Part shown: one piece after another, positions 53,802-62,461 of the stretch | Position numbering within the stretch: the stretch's first letter is position 1 | Layout of the letters: the number at the start of each line of letters is the position of its first letter | NCBI GenBank assembly: GCA_016711045.1 | Contig: JADJTT010000012.1 | Coordinates: forward strand, 248,001-312,000 | Direction of reading: 5' to 3' | DNA: 64,000 nt | Origin: Saprospirales bacterium | GTDB lineage: Bacteria > Bacteroidota > Bacteroidia > Chitinophagales > Saprospiraceae | Notes under the pieces: model-generated | Told to the model about the DNA's origin: nothing | The model's database searches: none | What the model saw: the letters and a program-made list of their open reading frames with translations, nothing else | Position numbers and translations under genes: made by a program

Positions 53802-54716
53802 TCAGAAAATAGACAACTGCGTGTTCGTGGTAAAATACTCCAGGAACTTCATTCCCTTGAACGAATTTCCCTTTTCGTTCAGCTTCGGACTCCATACCCC
53901 GATGCTGTATTGGCTGGGGTGAATGGCAATGATCCCGCCACCGACACCGCTCTTCCCAGGGAGCCCAACTTTAAAAGAAAACTCTCCGGACTCATCGTAA
54001 AAACCGCAGGTTTGCATGAGGGCATTTACTCTTTTCGTCTGACTCTTAGTTAATATAGGCGTAGGGTCGAACAACTTACGCCCTCCATTTGCCAAAAACA
54101 GAAAAGTTCTGGAAAGTTCGCTGCAATCCATCTCCAGGGAACACGAGCAAAAATAAAAGTCCAGCACCTCTAGCGGGTCGTTTTTTATATTGCCAAATGA
54201 CTTGATGAAATAGCACAGGGCCATATTCCGGTACCCCACCGATTTTTCAGAATCTGCAATTTTGGGGGAATAATTCAACCCCGGGTTTCCGGAAACATTT
54301 CTGATAAATTCCAGAAAATCGGCTTTGGGGTTGTCTAAATGACTGAGAAGAATATCGCAAATAACCAGCGCCCCTGCGTTGATAAACGGATTCCTCGGCA
54401 CCCCTTTATCAGCTTCCAACTGAATAAGCGAATTGAACGGCGTGCCGGAGGGTTCGACGCCAAGCCTTTCCCAGATTTTTTCTCCAAGGATCTTATATGC
54501 CAGACAAAGTGTGAGAACTTTGGTTATGCTTTGAATAGAAAATTTATCCCGATAGTCCCCGATCCCGAATTCAAACCGGTCTATGGCAGAAAAATGGACC
54601 CCAAATTTTTCCGGATCTACTTTGGCCAACTCGGGTATATAGGAAGCCAATTTTCCCGCGTCCTCCTCGTTCCTCACGGTGTTATATACGTCTTCAATAA
54701 TTGCTTTATAGTTCAT
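53802..54716 (-). CDS. glsA: Glutaminase A
   Basis: Hydrolyses glutamine to glutamate and ammonia. It has the beta-lactamase-like serine-lysine motif in FSIQSITKV (Ser63, Lys66). INAGALVICDILL, YFCSCSLEMDCSELSRTFLFLANGG and GLPGKSGVGGGIIAI are glutaminase signatures. At 304 residues it is full length. Its start overlaps the stop of a short upstream frame by four bases. Glutaminase can help acid resistance in some bacteria. Confidence 0.95.
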   Translation of the reverse strand: MNYKAIIEDVYNTVRNEEDAGKLASYIPELAKVDPEKFGVHFSAIDRFEFGIGDYRDKFSIQSITKVLTLCLAYKILGEKIWERLGVEPSGTPFNSLIQLEADKGVPRNPFINAGALVICDILLSHLDNPKADFLEFIRNVSGNPGLNYSPKIADSEKSVGYRNMALCYFIKSFGNIKNDPLEVLDFYFCSCSLEMDCSELSRTFLFLANGGRKLFDPTPILTKSQTKRVNALMQTCGFYDESGEFSFKVGLPGKSGVGGGIIAIHPSQYSIGVWSPKLNEKGNSFKGMKFLEYFTTNTQLSIF

Positions 54717-54913
54717 CCTCTGTTTTTACTTCTTTTGTGATGGCTGTAATAGACAATGACCGAAACGAAAAACATGCCAACTAATAGGGCAATTATTACG
54801 TTGCCTTTCGACCACCTCTTCGTATCATCCGTAGTTGAATTGAGTGCGCCTGGAATGTATAAAAGACGTGGGTGATTGATCCGATACGAACCCAATACAC
54901 CTGTATCCCACAA
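54713..54913 (-). CDS. Possible small single-helix membrane protein
   Basis: 66 codons from a TTG with one clear helix (VIIALLVGMFFVSVIVYYSHHKRSKNRG). It has a 4-base overlap with the glutaminase gene that looks like coupling. An ATG at 54941 in another frame begins a signal-like stretch (MSPKIILLLFVG). Removing one T from a TTT run near 54914 would join the two into a ~75-residue protein. No family is known, and it may not be a gene. Confidence 0.3.
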   Translation of the reverse strand: MWDTGVLGSYRINHPRLLYIPGALNSTTDDTKRWSKGNVIIALLVGMFFVSVIVYYSHHKRSKNRG

Positions 54914-55021
54914 ATAGGAGGAGAATGATTTTGGGGGACATGATGGTTATTTTGAGCGGTTAAAGAAGTAAACCCTCTTCAAAATACGCATTCCTGGGGC
55001 ATTGTGCGGTTGCCCTGAAAA

Positions 55022-55612
55022 TTATTTCCCAGCATACCACAAAATTGCCTTTGCTTCTTGCTCCTTTATGAAACTATTTTTCCCAGCGTTATATTCCATC
55101 GTGTCTTTCCAGTCTTTTAAACTCAATTGTTTTTTAAGTGCTTCATATTGGCTTTTTATTTCCGGATGTGCTATTAAATAGTCTCTGAAAGCAATGTGCC
55201 GTATCCACTCTGGAGTTCCAAATTTCCAAACATGCACATGAACCAACCGGTGGGAATTAATTTCCTCATGCGGAATAATATCATTTTTTGTATAGATGCT
55301 TTTAAATCTCGTATACTCCTTTTTATCTTTTAACCCAACAAAAAGCCGCCTAAGTGGCATAGCTGCATTATACACTTCAAAGTATAGGTAATGATTGCGA
55401 ATCATCGGTTCAATCGTTTCATCTAAATCATTAGAGCTATTGATCCCGACCGCTATATCAATGACAGGCTTGGCTGCTAAATTTGGAACTGACGTACTTC
55501 CAATGTGCTCAATCCTCGGGGCTAATTTCCCAAGAATAATGTTCAGCTCCCCTTTTATAAACCTGAACTGATTTGCCCATTCGGGATTATATGCTGCTAT
55601 TTCAATTTTCAT
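55022..55612 (-). CDS. GrpB/UPF0157 nucleotidyltransferase-like protein
   Basis: About 196 residues of the GrpB family, a nucleotidyltransferase-fold family. IEIAAYNPEWANQFRFIKGEL, RIEHIGSTSVPNLAAKPVIDIAVG and the C-terminal FRDYLIAHPEIKSQYEALKKQL are characteristic. The biochemical role is unknown. The start MKIEIAAYNPE was chosen over one five codons upstream. Confidence 0.93.
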   Translation of the reverse strand: MKIEIAAYNPEWANQFRFIKGELNIILGKLAPRIEHIGSTSVPNLAAKPVIDIAVGINSSNDLDETIEPMIRNHYLYFEVYNAAMPLRRLFVGLKDKKEYTRFKSIYTKNDIIPHEEINSHRLVHVHVWKFGTPEWIRHIAFRDYLIAHPEIKSQYEALKKQLSLKDWKDTMEYNAGKNSFIKEQEAKAILWYAGK

Positions 55613-55633
55613 TGGATTCAACTGCAATTATGT

Positions 55634-55661
55634 TCAACCCGAAGTGGGTTTCTTCAGTATA
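55634..55661. repeat. Short member of the palindrome family
   Basis: AACCCGAAGTGGGTT is a small hairpin, followed by TCTTCAGTATA, the complement of the TATACTGAAGA end seen at 58616. It lies between the GrpB start and the stop of the ABC permease gene. Confidence 0.55.
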
Positions 55662-55691
55662 GCATGTGGGTAACCGATAATCATTTATTTT

Positions 55692-56480
55692 CTACATCTG
55701 GTCAGAAAAGCGCCACAATGCCAAGGTTCCAAACAATCCCAATAGACTTGTAAATACAAGAATAATATAACTGGCATTATTTAATTGCATACTCTCTATT
55801 TCTGTTGGAGTACCGAACAAACCAGGAATAGCCCAGGGGAAATAAGGACCTAATCCTACTAAACCTGTAAAATTAGCCACGATCAGTGTAAGTATGACAA
55901 AACCCATAGGAAGCATATATCCACGACTGTAACTAGCAATAAATGCCACCGGTGTAGAAAGAAAGATCATAAGAACAGATGTAATCAAATAGGTATTTGC
56001 ACACTTCAAAACAATTTCGGTATTCCAACCAGGAATATCAATTAACAGACCTATGATTAACCCACTACCGAAATAAACGAAAGATAGGATAAGGGCCCAA
56101 ATTATGATCACGATAAATTTAGATAAAACAATATGCGACCGGGAAACAGGCAGTGCAAGAATATCTTTGATTGTATGATCTGAAAATTCACGACCAAAGA
56201 TCCAACTTGTAATAAAACCAATCCCAACAAGTCCAACGCCGGCAATGCCTTGAATGAGCAATGTGCCATAGTTTTGCCAGTTTGGTTCGCCAAACCTGAG
56301 CATGGATGCTTTATTTCCAATCATTCCGAGTTTGCTAGAGATTTCCGGGTGTATTTGAACAAACATCAGCAACCCCATCATCGAAGAAACAAACATGAAA
56401 AACAGTATAGTTGCCCACCACATATTTGACTTCCGGATTTTCAGGATTTCAACCCAAAGTGCGGCTATCAGGCTTTTCAT
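55692..56480 (-). CDS. ABC transporter permease (ABC-2 type)
   Basis: 262 residues with six helices and the ABC-2 pattern: an N-terminal helix (WWATILFFMFVSSMMGLLMF), SWIFGREFSDHTIKDILALPVSRSHIVLSKF as the conserved loop, and four further helices. Its start overlaps the ATPase stop by four bases, so the two form one exporter of the bacitracin-resistance or lantibiotic-immunity kind. The substrate is unknown. Confidence 0.9.
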   Translation of the reverse strand: MKSLIAALWVEILKIRKSNMWWATILFFMFVSSMMGLLMFVQIHPEISSKLGMIGNKASMLRFGEPNWQNYGTLLIQGIAGVGLVGIGFITSWIFGREFSDHTIKDILALPVSRSHIVLSKFIVIIIWALILSFVYFGSGLIIGLLIDIPGWNTEIVLKCANTYLITSVLMIFLSTPVAFIASYSRGYMLPMGFVILTLIVANFTGLVGLGPYFPWAIPGLFGTPTEIESMQLNNASYIILVFTSLLGLFGTLALWRFSDQM

Positions 56481-57403
56481 TGTATACCTCCTTTCATTCC
56501 GATAATCCTGAAAAAATAAGATTCCAAATCTTCCTCCTCCACTTTTAGTAACGTGGGGGGGCAGCCTGCATTTCCCATTAAAGTGGCAATCACATCAGGT
56601 TTTAAAATTGCCGATTCATCCTTTAGACTAATATGATTATCTTTTGTTTTCTCTACATTGAACCCGTTTTCAACTAGTACTGAATACGCCAACTGGATAT
56701 TTCCGGCATTGATCAAAAGGCGTTTGGAGGAAATTTCCTCTAATTGGCTCGTATCTAATTCTTTCACTAATTTACCTTCATGAATGATTCCTATACGTGT
56801 TGAAAAACGAGATATTTCTGCAAGGATATGACTGGAAATAAAGATAGTTACTCCATGATTTGTGGCTAGGTCGCTCAACATCTCCCTTATTTCATAAATG
56901 CCTGCCGGGTCAAGTCCATTAGCAGGTTCATCTAACAGTAAAATCTCTGGATTATGCATTAAGGCCTTTGCTAAACCAAGTCGTTGGTTATTGCCAAGAG
57001 ATAAATTTTTGGCTTTTCTATTTGCGTATGAATTTAACTTAAGCTTATCAACAACATTATCAATCACTTTTTTATCGGAAATAAAACGTAACCGCCGAAA
57101 AATTTCGAGATTTTCTCGAACGGTTAGTTCCGGATAAGCATATGGGGTTTCGACCAACGAGCCAACCTTTCCCCATAATTCAGTATTATCAGCAGAAACT
57201 ATTTTCCCATTAATAAAAGCCGTTCCTGAGGTTGGACGTATCATTCCAAGAAGCATTCGAATCGTTGTTGTCTTCCCTGCTCCATTCAGCCCTAAAAAAC
57301 CATAAATCTCGCCTTTTCTCACATTTAGCGACAGCTCCGAAACAGCTTGAACATCACCGAAATGCTTTGATATATTTTCTGTTCTTATAATATCAGTTGT
57401 CAT
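56477..57403 (-). CDS. ABC transporter ATP-binding protein (BcrA type)
   Basis: 308 residues with Walker A GLNGAGKTTTIRM near residue 40, signature NLSLGNNQRLGLAKAL (LSLGN in place of LSGGQ), Walker B EILLLDEPANGLDPAG and the H-loop ISSHIL. The C-terminal ~90 residues are a regulatory tail. It pairs with the permease (55692). The sequence type is that of BcrA-like exporters that protect against peptide antibiotics; this is not proof of substrate. Confidence 0.93.
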   Translation of the reverse strand: MTTDIIRTENISKHFGDVQAVSELSLNVRKGEIYGFLGLNGAGKTTTIRMLLGMIRPTSGTAFINGKIVSADNTELWGKVGSLVETPYAYPELTVRENLEIFRRLRFISDKKVIDNVVDKLKLNSYANRKAKNLSLGNNQRLGLAKALMHNPEILLLDEPANGLDPAGIYEIREMLSDLATNHGVTIFISSHILAEISRFSTRIGIIHEGKLVKELDTSQLEEISSKRLLINAGNIQLAYSVLVENGFNVEKTKDNHISLKDESAILKPDVIATLMGNAGCPPTLLKVEEEDLESYFFRIIGMKGGIQ

Positions 57404-57524
57404 TTGTCAATTCATGTTATTTCCCAGCAATGTCCGGTTAAGAAATCAGAAATATTTACAAGGTATTGCTCTTCCGCTAATAGCTTAATACCCGTTGCCG
57501 ATTTCGAAGCGCTTCCCTGTTGCG

Positions 57525-57547
57525 CAAACCAATTTTCCTTGAGTATA
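57525..57547. repeat. Half copy of the 76-bp palindrome
   Basis: CAATTTTCCTTGAGTATA at 57530-57547 equals the right end of the 37722-37797 palindrome, preceded by CAAAC. No matching left arm is visible. A short TAAC...GTTA site (57543-57566) abuts it. Confidence 0.65.
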
Positions 57548-57566
57548 ACTATACCGCGTGTTAGCG
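57543..57566 (-). other. Short attC-like remnant
   Basis: GTATAAC and GTTAGCG lie 10 bases apart on the plus strand, 43 bases downstream of the epimerase stop on the minus strand. Spacing is too short for an attC site (usually over 55), so this may be a deletion remnant or chance. Confidence 0.25.
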
Positions 57567-57608
57567 TTTCGTGCTTTTATTTATTATCATCTTATTAATT
57601 TAAATTCA

Positions 57609-58538
57609 TTAGAGTTGGGTCTTTGCCCAATCAAGTGTTTCTGAAATTCTTTGTTCAAAAGGAGTTGCTGTCAACCCAAATGTTTTTTCCATTGCAGAAC
57701 CATCAATCACAAATGGAGCTTCAAATTCATAAAGCATCTCAACGACTTCCTTAACACTTGGATTGAAAAGTCCTATTAGATTTAGCATAAATTTACCTGT
57801 TGCTCTTGCTTTTAACTCATAACCAAGTTGTTTGGAAAGCATATCAAGAAGTTGCTTCTGGGTAAAAGCTTCCCCAGAGGGAACATGCCAAACTTTTCCC
57901 AAAGCTCTATCATCTGTACCAGCGATAGCCAATGCTTTGCCAAAATCTTTTACATAAGTAAAACTATGAGGTTGATTAAGATTGCCGAGCATGTTGATAG
58001 TTTTTCTTTTTAGTGCGGTTTTAAAAATCATTTCTCCATTAATTGGTTCCCATGGCCCAAAGAAATCACTACCTCTTACCGATGTCGCCCGCACTTTGCC
58101 ATTTTTATGAGCTTCAAACAAAGCTTTTGTCATTTCATCCCGAACTTTTCCTTTTTTAGAACAAGGATTATGTGGTGTGGTTTCAACCATCGGTTGGCCA
58201 TTGGTATTACCATACATATACAAATTTTCTGCTACAATAAATTTTGATTTGCTTTCAATAGCTAATTTGAGAATAGCATCCTGCAGCTGGGGAAATTCTT
58301 CTTGCCAGCGGTGATAAGCGGGTTGTGCACATTGGTAAATAGCAGCGGCTCCCTGAACTAGAGCAATTGTTTCAGAAAAATTAGTGGCATCAGCTTTTAC
58401 AATTTCACCACCTTTAGGTGGCACTTCCATCTTGCCACTACGATTAATAAGTTGGACATTGAAACCCTTTTCAAGCAATGCTTCTGCAGTATACCGCCCT
58501 AGTGGACCTGTTCCGAAAACAATGTGTAATTCATTCAT
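57609..58538 (-). CDS. NAD-dependent epimerase/dehydratase-like protein
   Basis: 309 residues with LHIVFGTGPLGRYTAEALLEKG as the cofactor loop, VQGAAAIYQCAQPAYHRW, SKFIVAENLYMYGN (YxxxK position altered; Tyr lies in ENLYMYG) and HSFTYVKDFGKALAIAGTDD. It is an extended SDR. The substrate is not predictable. It is flanked by repeat-family copies on both sides, in the AT-rich accessory zone. Confidence 0.88.
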   Translation of the reverse strand: MNELHIVFGTGPLGRYTAEALLEKGFNVQLINRSGKMEVPPKGGEIVKADATNFSETIALVQGAAAIYQCAQPAYHRWQEEFPQLQDAILKLAIESKSKFIVAENLYMYGNTNGQPMVETTPHNPCSKKGKVRDEMTKALFEAHKNGKVRATSVRGSDFFGPWEPINGEMIFKTALKRKTINMLGNLNQPHSFTYVKDFGKALAIAGTDDRALGKVWHVPSGEAFTQKQLLDMLSKQLGYELKARATGKFMLNLIGLFNPSVKEVVEMLYEFEAPFVIDGSAMEKTFGLTATPFEQRISETLDWAKTQL

Positions 58539-58611
58539 GTTTCTTTATTTTTTTTAGTTGCCCCTAATTTCACTATTTATTTTAAAATTGTCATTTTTAG
58601 CATGAGCACTA

Positions 58612-58682
58612 ACGGTTTATACTGAAGAAAAAGTGATTTGACGGCCGGCGGTCGCACTAGTCCCAAACCACTTCGGGTTGAG
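58612..58682. repeat. Mosaic member of the palindrome family
   Basis: TATACTGAAGAAAAAGTGAT, then the GC-rich ACGGCCGGCGGTCGC centre, then CCCAAACCACTTCGGGTTGA. It resembles the 76-bp palindrome end, the 51.7 kb hairpin and the 49.4 kb copy. It abuts an attC-like site at 58687-58742. Confidence 0.6.
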
Positions 58683-58686
58683 TTTA

Positions 58687-58742
58687 GCATAACAAGCGTA
58701 GCCTGCCGATAGGCGGCTATTATTTTTTATACAGTGTTAGCC
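58687..58742 (-). other. attC-like recombination site 3 (56 nt)
   Basis: On the minus strand GGCTAAC begins inside the last codons of the GNAT gene and GTTATGC ends the site. GTA and its complement follow each core with spacers of 3 and 4 bases, and an inner stem AGCCGCC/GGCAGGCT forms the top. This has the R''-L''-L'-R' layout of an integron attC site, with the extra base in one spacer. The L-box pairing is only 3 bp, the weakest of the three. Confidence 0.45.
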
Positions 58743-59296
58743 TTTTTTCCTTTTTTGGGTTCAAATTCTTCTTTCAGTAAAGAATAAATCACTGTGTCTT
58801 GAGTTTCCCCATCTCTCACAAAATGCTGTCTCAAATATCCCTCCTGGATAAATCCATATTTTTTAATTATGCTCAAAGAAGCAGTATTGTCTGGACTCGT
58901 GCATGCTTCGATTCTGTTTAAATTCATGACTTTAAACCCGTATTCAAGAACTGCATTAATTGCTTCATTCATATACCCCTTCCTTCTATTCTCCGCCTTA
59001 AAAAGAACATATCCAATTTCTGCTTTATGATGTTCTAAATACCAGTTATGAAACCCGCACCTTCCAATGGTTTCATTCGACTCTTTTGATATCATTAGAA
59101 AAGCCAAAATTGTTCTATCATAGGTTTTGTAACCACCATGACTTTTCCCCTTTTCTTTAATAAAGTCAGCATGGCTTGTTAGTCCAAGTAGACGGATGAT
59201 TTCTTCTTCAGTATGGTTTTGAAACAAATATTCAAAAGACTCTGGTGTGAGTTTTTTTAAAAATAATCTTTCTGTTTCAAGTATCTCAAATTCCAT
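58727..59296 (-). CDS. GNAT acetyltransferase (RimJ/RimL type)
   Basis: 189 residues with FEILETERLFLKKLTPESFEYLFQN, GRCGFHNWYLEHHKAEIGYVLFK, the acetyl-CoA loop AENRRKGYMNEAINAVLEYGF and ACTSPDNTASLSIIKKYGF. The substrate is unknown. Its 3' end overlaps an attC-like site, and the gene lies in a cassette-like row. Repaired transposase remnants lie 32 bases upstream. Confidence 0.9.
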   Translation of the reverse strand: MEFEILETERLFLKKLTPESFEYLFQNHTEEEIIRLLGLTSHADFIKEKGKSHGGYKTYDRTILAFLMISKESNETIGRCGFHNWYLEHHKAEIGYVLFKAENRRKGYMNEAINAVLEYGFKVMNLNRIEACTSPDNTASLSIIKKYGFIQEGYLRQHFVRDGETQDTVIYSLLKEEFEPKKGKKANTV

Positions 59297-60137
59297 TAAT
59301 TACTTGATCGTTTTTAATTAGGGCGACCTCAAAAAGTCCGGCACATAGCTGGGTTGATCGCTAAATTTGGCATCATACGTTCGCCTATCCTCCAGGCTAT
59401 CTCTTTTCGTATTTCACCCTCCGGGTGCAAATAACCTACCAGCAGGCTTCTGCAGACAAAAAAGAAATTAAAAATAAAGTCAAAAAGGGTCTTATTAACC
59501 CTTATCAAGTTGAGAGCCAGGAAGATCAGATTTATTTCCGCCATAATGGTCACAGGCAGACGATTAAACAGATCCTCCAGCCCATATTTTGATTTTGCCT
59601 GCCCGAACTTCCCTTCTACCTCCGAGCGTTTGTTATTTCTTTTTCGGGCTTTGTATTTTTCATATTTGGTCAGTTCCTTTGATGGTCCCAATGGAACTCC
59701 TCCCATTTGAATGTCCTTGTCTTTCAGATAGTTGCGATTTGATCGCGTCCAGTAGATCTGATCGGCAAGTACCAGGGCCGGATAATAGCCATGCAGCGTT
59801 TTGTAGCCCTCAATTTGATCCTCCAGATAGTTTGCCTCATTGAAGGCATTAAAATCGATCTGATCGACTCTGGCGATCCCTTCTGTCACCGACACATTTA
59901 TTTTTGGGCCAAATTCCGTGTCTTTTCCACCTCCTTTTCCCCGCTTGATGGGCCGGGCATGAGGTTGATGGATGCTGATAATCCGATCATCAATCCGTCG
60001 CCGCCGATCCCGAAACATCTCTTCCTGCTGCCGGTATAATTCCTGAATGATCCACAAGGTGCGCCATTCCCGATGGGTCCAGCATACGTTATACTTTTTC
60101 GTCTCCAACAGGTCCAGCATCTTGTTCAGGGTCTTCA

Positions 60138-60161
60138 AACCTGCCTGCCGGCAGGCAGGTT
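60138..60161. repeat. 24-bp perfect palindrome inserted in the transposase gene
   Basis: AACCTGCCTGCCGGCAGGCAGGTT, of which 20 bases (CCTGCCTGCCGGCAGGCAGG) are the apparent insertion. It encodes LPAGRQ in one frame, a peptide-level hallmark of such insertions, and shifts the reading frame by two. Confidence 0.8.
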
Positions 60162-60477
60162 ACGTCGCAGGTAGCGCAGTTGCTGTCCGGTAGCTTTACG
60201 AATATCTTTTTTGTCCCTGCGCTTCTTCTTGCTAAAGCTGACAAAGGCTCTTTGCGCTTCTCGCCGATAAGTCCTGGGCTTTTTCTTCCACAACTCCAAA
60301 TGCGAACCATACAAGCGGTCAATCAGTATCGCTTTGAGATCCCGTGCTTGCCGGATCATCAGGTCATTCAATTCGGCATTTCCTTTTTGTCCCAGCCGTT
60401 TGCGAATCTCTACAAACAAACTCGGTACAAATACAGGCTCGATCTGAAAACTGCTCAGACCCACAAAGTACTGTGCG

Positions 60478-60501
60478 TACCTGCCAGCCGGCAGGCTGGT
60501 A
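60478..60501. repeat. 24-bp palindrome with two mismatched pairs inserted in the transposase gene
   Basis: TACCTGCCAGCCGGCAGGCTGGTA, related to the copy at 60138. Removing 20 bases joins IQENI to YAQYFVGL, a conserved transposase stretch, which confirms that it is an insertion. Confidence 0.8.
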
Positions 60502-60977
60502 TGTTTTCCTGAATGTATTGAATGGTATCTTCATCGCTCAAGCCTTCGATGTGTTTGACCATCAAAGCCCCCAATATGATCCGAAGATCGACTGTGGGCC
60601 GTCCCTGGTCGGTGCTCAGGCACGAAAAAAACACTTGGGCCATCTGATCCCAGGGTACCAATTCCGCCATCTTCACCCACCGGTTCTCCGGTGACAGTTT
60701 TTGCTCAAAGGGCGTACGGAATAAGGCCAGGGTCCGCTCTGTGGATGGGGTGTACTTGATCATTGTAAGTGCACGGTTTTCATATAAAGTTAGCGGTTTT
60801 TTATACTCTTGTACTACCAGAGTAATATCTTTTTTAAATATTAATAAATTGTTTATCAACATCTTAAAGGCCTTTGGAAGGTTTTTGAGGATGCCCTATA
60901 TAGCCTTATATTTATAATGTGTTTATTGACCAAAATTATCCATTATTTCCATATAGTCATTTCATCTAGAATCTTAC

Positions 60978-61044
60978 CTATAACGGAAGTGCAAGCGCAG
61001 TAGCGAGCGAATGCGAGCTATTGGCGACATGCACAAAGTTATGC
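60978..61044 (-). other. attC-like recombination site 1 (67 nt)
   Basis: On the minus strand GCATAAC overlaps the HepT stop codon and GTTATAG ends the site. GTGCA and TGCAC form the inner L boxes with spacers of 3 and 4 bases. TAGC...GCTA pairs in the top. This is the fold of an integron attC site at the 3' end of a toxin-antitoxin cassette. No integrase is seen. Confidence 0.55.
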
Positions 61045-61386
61045 CTCGCTTTCCTCTTCTAGAATTTGTTGGATTTGAAAATGAAGCTCCGGAATCTTAT
61101 TCAAGACAACATCCATAACAATATCGTAATCCACCCCAAAGTAATGGTGAATTAACTTGTCTCGCATTTTTGACATTGAACTCCACGCAACGGAAGAGTA
61201 CTGATCCCTGAGATCCTCATCGACTTTTTTAGCAGCTTCACCAATGATCTCAAGGCTTCGCACAATTGCCCGCTTTAGAACCTCATTCTCATCAAGACCC
61301 TCCCTGCTCAGACCTTCCGAATTTTCAATAATAAACTGGGTTTCCTCAAAGATGTGCCGCATAAACTCAATCGATGACTTTGACAT
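61039..61386 (-). CDS. hepT: HepT-like ribonuclease toxin (DUF86)
   Basis: About 115 residues of the HEPN family. The catalytic RX4HXY motif is RDKLIHHY, at residues 77-84 counting from a start two codons upstream (61392). RAIVRSLEIIGEAAKKVDEDLRD is typical of the family. HepT-type toxins are RNases held in check by MntA-type antitoxins. The antitoxin gene overlaps it upstream by about 20 bases. Its stop falls in an attC-like site. Confidence 0.92.
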   Translation of the reverse strand: MSKSSIEFMRHIFEETQFIIENSEGLSREGLDENEVLKRAIVRSLEIIGEAAKKVDEDLRDQYSSVAWSSMSKMRDKLIHHYFGVDYDIVMDVVLNKIPELHFQIQQILEEESEA

Positions 61387-61690
61387 ACTCAACCTCCTTT
61401 TCTATGTAAGGCAATATATGTTTGCTGACCGCCTCTTTAGTTACCAGTTCAACCTCCTTCCCGAAGGCTTTTTCAAGGTAATCTACCAGACCAATGAAAT
61501 TATCATAGGTCTTTTTGCCTGTTTCGAACTCTACTAGGAAGTCAATATCACTACTATCTGTCTGTTGGCCCCGGGAATAGGACCCAAACAGCCCTATGAC
61601 GCTGACCTTATATCGAGCAAGATCGAGCTTATGAGTCTTGAGAAAGTCCAAAACTCCCTTTTTGTCCAGTATGACGGCTGTTTTCGGCAT
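61367..61690 (-). CDS. mntA: MntA-like minimal nucleotidyltransferase antitoxin
   Basis: 107 residues with the GSX10DXD motif as GLFGSYSRGQQTDSSDIDFLV (Gly36-Ser37 to Asp48-x-Asp50). MntA-type antitoxins neutralise HepT by AMPylating it on a tyrosine near its active site. It is the first gene of the pair and overlaps hepT. Confidence 0.92.
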   Translation of the reverse strand: MPKTAVILDKKGVLDFLKTHKLDLARYKVSVIGLFGSYSRGQQTDSSDIDFLVEFETGKKTYDNFIGLVDYLEKAFGKEVELVTKEAVSKHILPYIEKEVEYVKVID

Positions 61691-61762
61691 GGATTTGGCG
61701 ATTCTTCTATCTTAAAGATAACCATTTCTAGATTACCGTGGTTCCCTTTTCCTTTAAGTGAG

Positions 61763-61827
61763 GCATAACGTGTGCACTCACGATGGGCGACGTTTAGCCC
61801 GCATGGGCATTATGTGCAGTGTTAGGC
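61763..61827 (-). other. attC-like recombination site 2 (65 nt)
   Basis: On the minus strand GCCTAAC (a full match to RYYYAAC) opens the site and GTTATGC closes it. TGCAC/GTGCA L boxes are spaced 2 and 3 bases from the cores, and GGGC/GCCC pairs in the top. It lies 10 bases after the stop of the DUF5615 gene and 72 bases before the mntA start, where a cassette boundary should be. Confidence 0.6.
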
Positions 61828-61836
61828 ACTGCATTC

Positions 61837-62193
61837 TTATTCTTGGTCTTTTATCCTTACTTTGTCTTTTGAAATTACCGTGAATTTCCCCCTCAGATCT
61901 TGCAGATAGTTCTCCAAGACTTGGCTGACTTTTTCAATTTTTTCTTCTATTTGAATGCCAGACATTCGGATAAGAATGATGCCTTTGTTCGGTTTTTTCA
62001 ATCTGTAGGTAAGCTCTCCAAAATCTTTGTCTTCAGTTAACAAGATGGCCTCCATCTCATTTGCCAGGTTTAATACCTCTTCGTCATCAATACTCGGATT
62101 GATCTCAACTATGGCCTCAATCTCATAACCATCTTCCCGCAGATGGGTCACGATCCGGAAGTCTACACTTTCATCTGCCAGGAATTTTTCCAT
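61837..62193 (-). CDS. DUF5615 PIN-like toxin
   Basis: 118 residues. It begins EKFLADESVDFRIVTHLREDGYE, with an acidic residue of a PIN-like active site, and has ILLTEDKDFGELTYRLKKPNKGIILIR, the conserved core of DUF5615. These proteins are predicted PIN-like nucleases acting as toxins with DUF433 partners. It starts three bases after the DUF433 gene. Confidence 0.88.
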   Translation of the reverse strand: MEKFLADESVDFRIVTHLREDGYEIEAIVEINPSIDDEEVLNLANEMEAILLTEDKDFGELTYRLKKPNKGIILIRMSGIQIEEKIEKVSQVLENYLQDLRGKFTVISKDKVRIKDQE

Positions 62194-62196
62194 TTA

Positions 62197-62430
62197 TCAG
62201 GATGCTAGTGAGTGGACAACTTCACTTTTTATCATCTCTGCTGCAAAGGCAAGGGCAGCGAATATGTCTTCTTTCTTAAGGCGTGGGTATGCCTTCAGCA
62301 GGTCATCAATAGTTTCCCCTTCCGACAACTTCTCCAACAGCAAGTCAACCGGAATACGGGTGTTCTTGATCACAGGTTTCCCATAAAGGACCTTCGGCTT
62401 TGATTCAATGTGATTCCTCCAATCTTTCAT
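62197..62430 (-). CDS. DUF433 antitoxin-like protein
   Basis: About 77 residues with KPVIKNTRIPVDLLLEKLSEGETIDDLLKAYPRLKKEDIFAALAFA, the DUF433 winged-helix core, so it is likely a DNA-binding antitoxin that represses its own operon. The start MKDWRNHIES was chosen; the longer frame runs into the IS21 end. It pairs with the DUF5615 gene. Confidence 0.9.
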   Translation of the reverse strand: MKDWRNHIESKPKVLYGKPVIKNTRIPVDLLLEKLSEGETIDDLLKAYPRLKKEDIFAALAFAAEMIKSEVVHSLAS

Positions 62431-62461
62431 AATGCTAAAGTTGCTTGTCCAATATTCAACA

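Larger units (their letters stand above)
59329..60763 (-). pseudogene. DDE transposase (IS5/IS1182-like) broken by two 20-bp palindromes and an apparent internal deletion
   Basis: Three consecutive frames, 60763-60455, 60464-60135 and 60138-59329, read as one transposase. Frame 1 has LSPENRWVKMAELVPWDQMAQ and IEGLSDEDTIQYIQENI. Frame 2 resumes with YAQYFVGLSSFQIEPVF and has QARDLKAILIDRLY. Frame 3 carries KTEFGPKINVSVTEG-like (KDTEFGPKINVSVTEG), DQIYWTRSNRNYL and RSEVEGKFGQAKSKYGL (catalytic D and E regions). Each change of frame coincides with a palindrome of the CCTGCCTGCCGGCAGGCAGG type. Removing 20 bases at each restores a ~464-residue frame. The stretch that normally holds the first catalytic Asp between MIRQAR and DLKAILIDRLY seems to be deleted. 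The element is certainly inactive. No inverted ends were identified. Confidence 0.85.
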
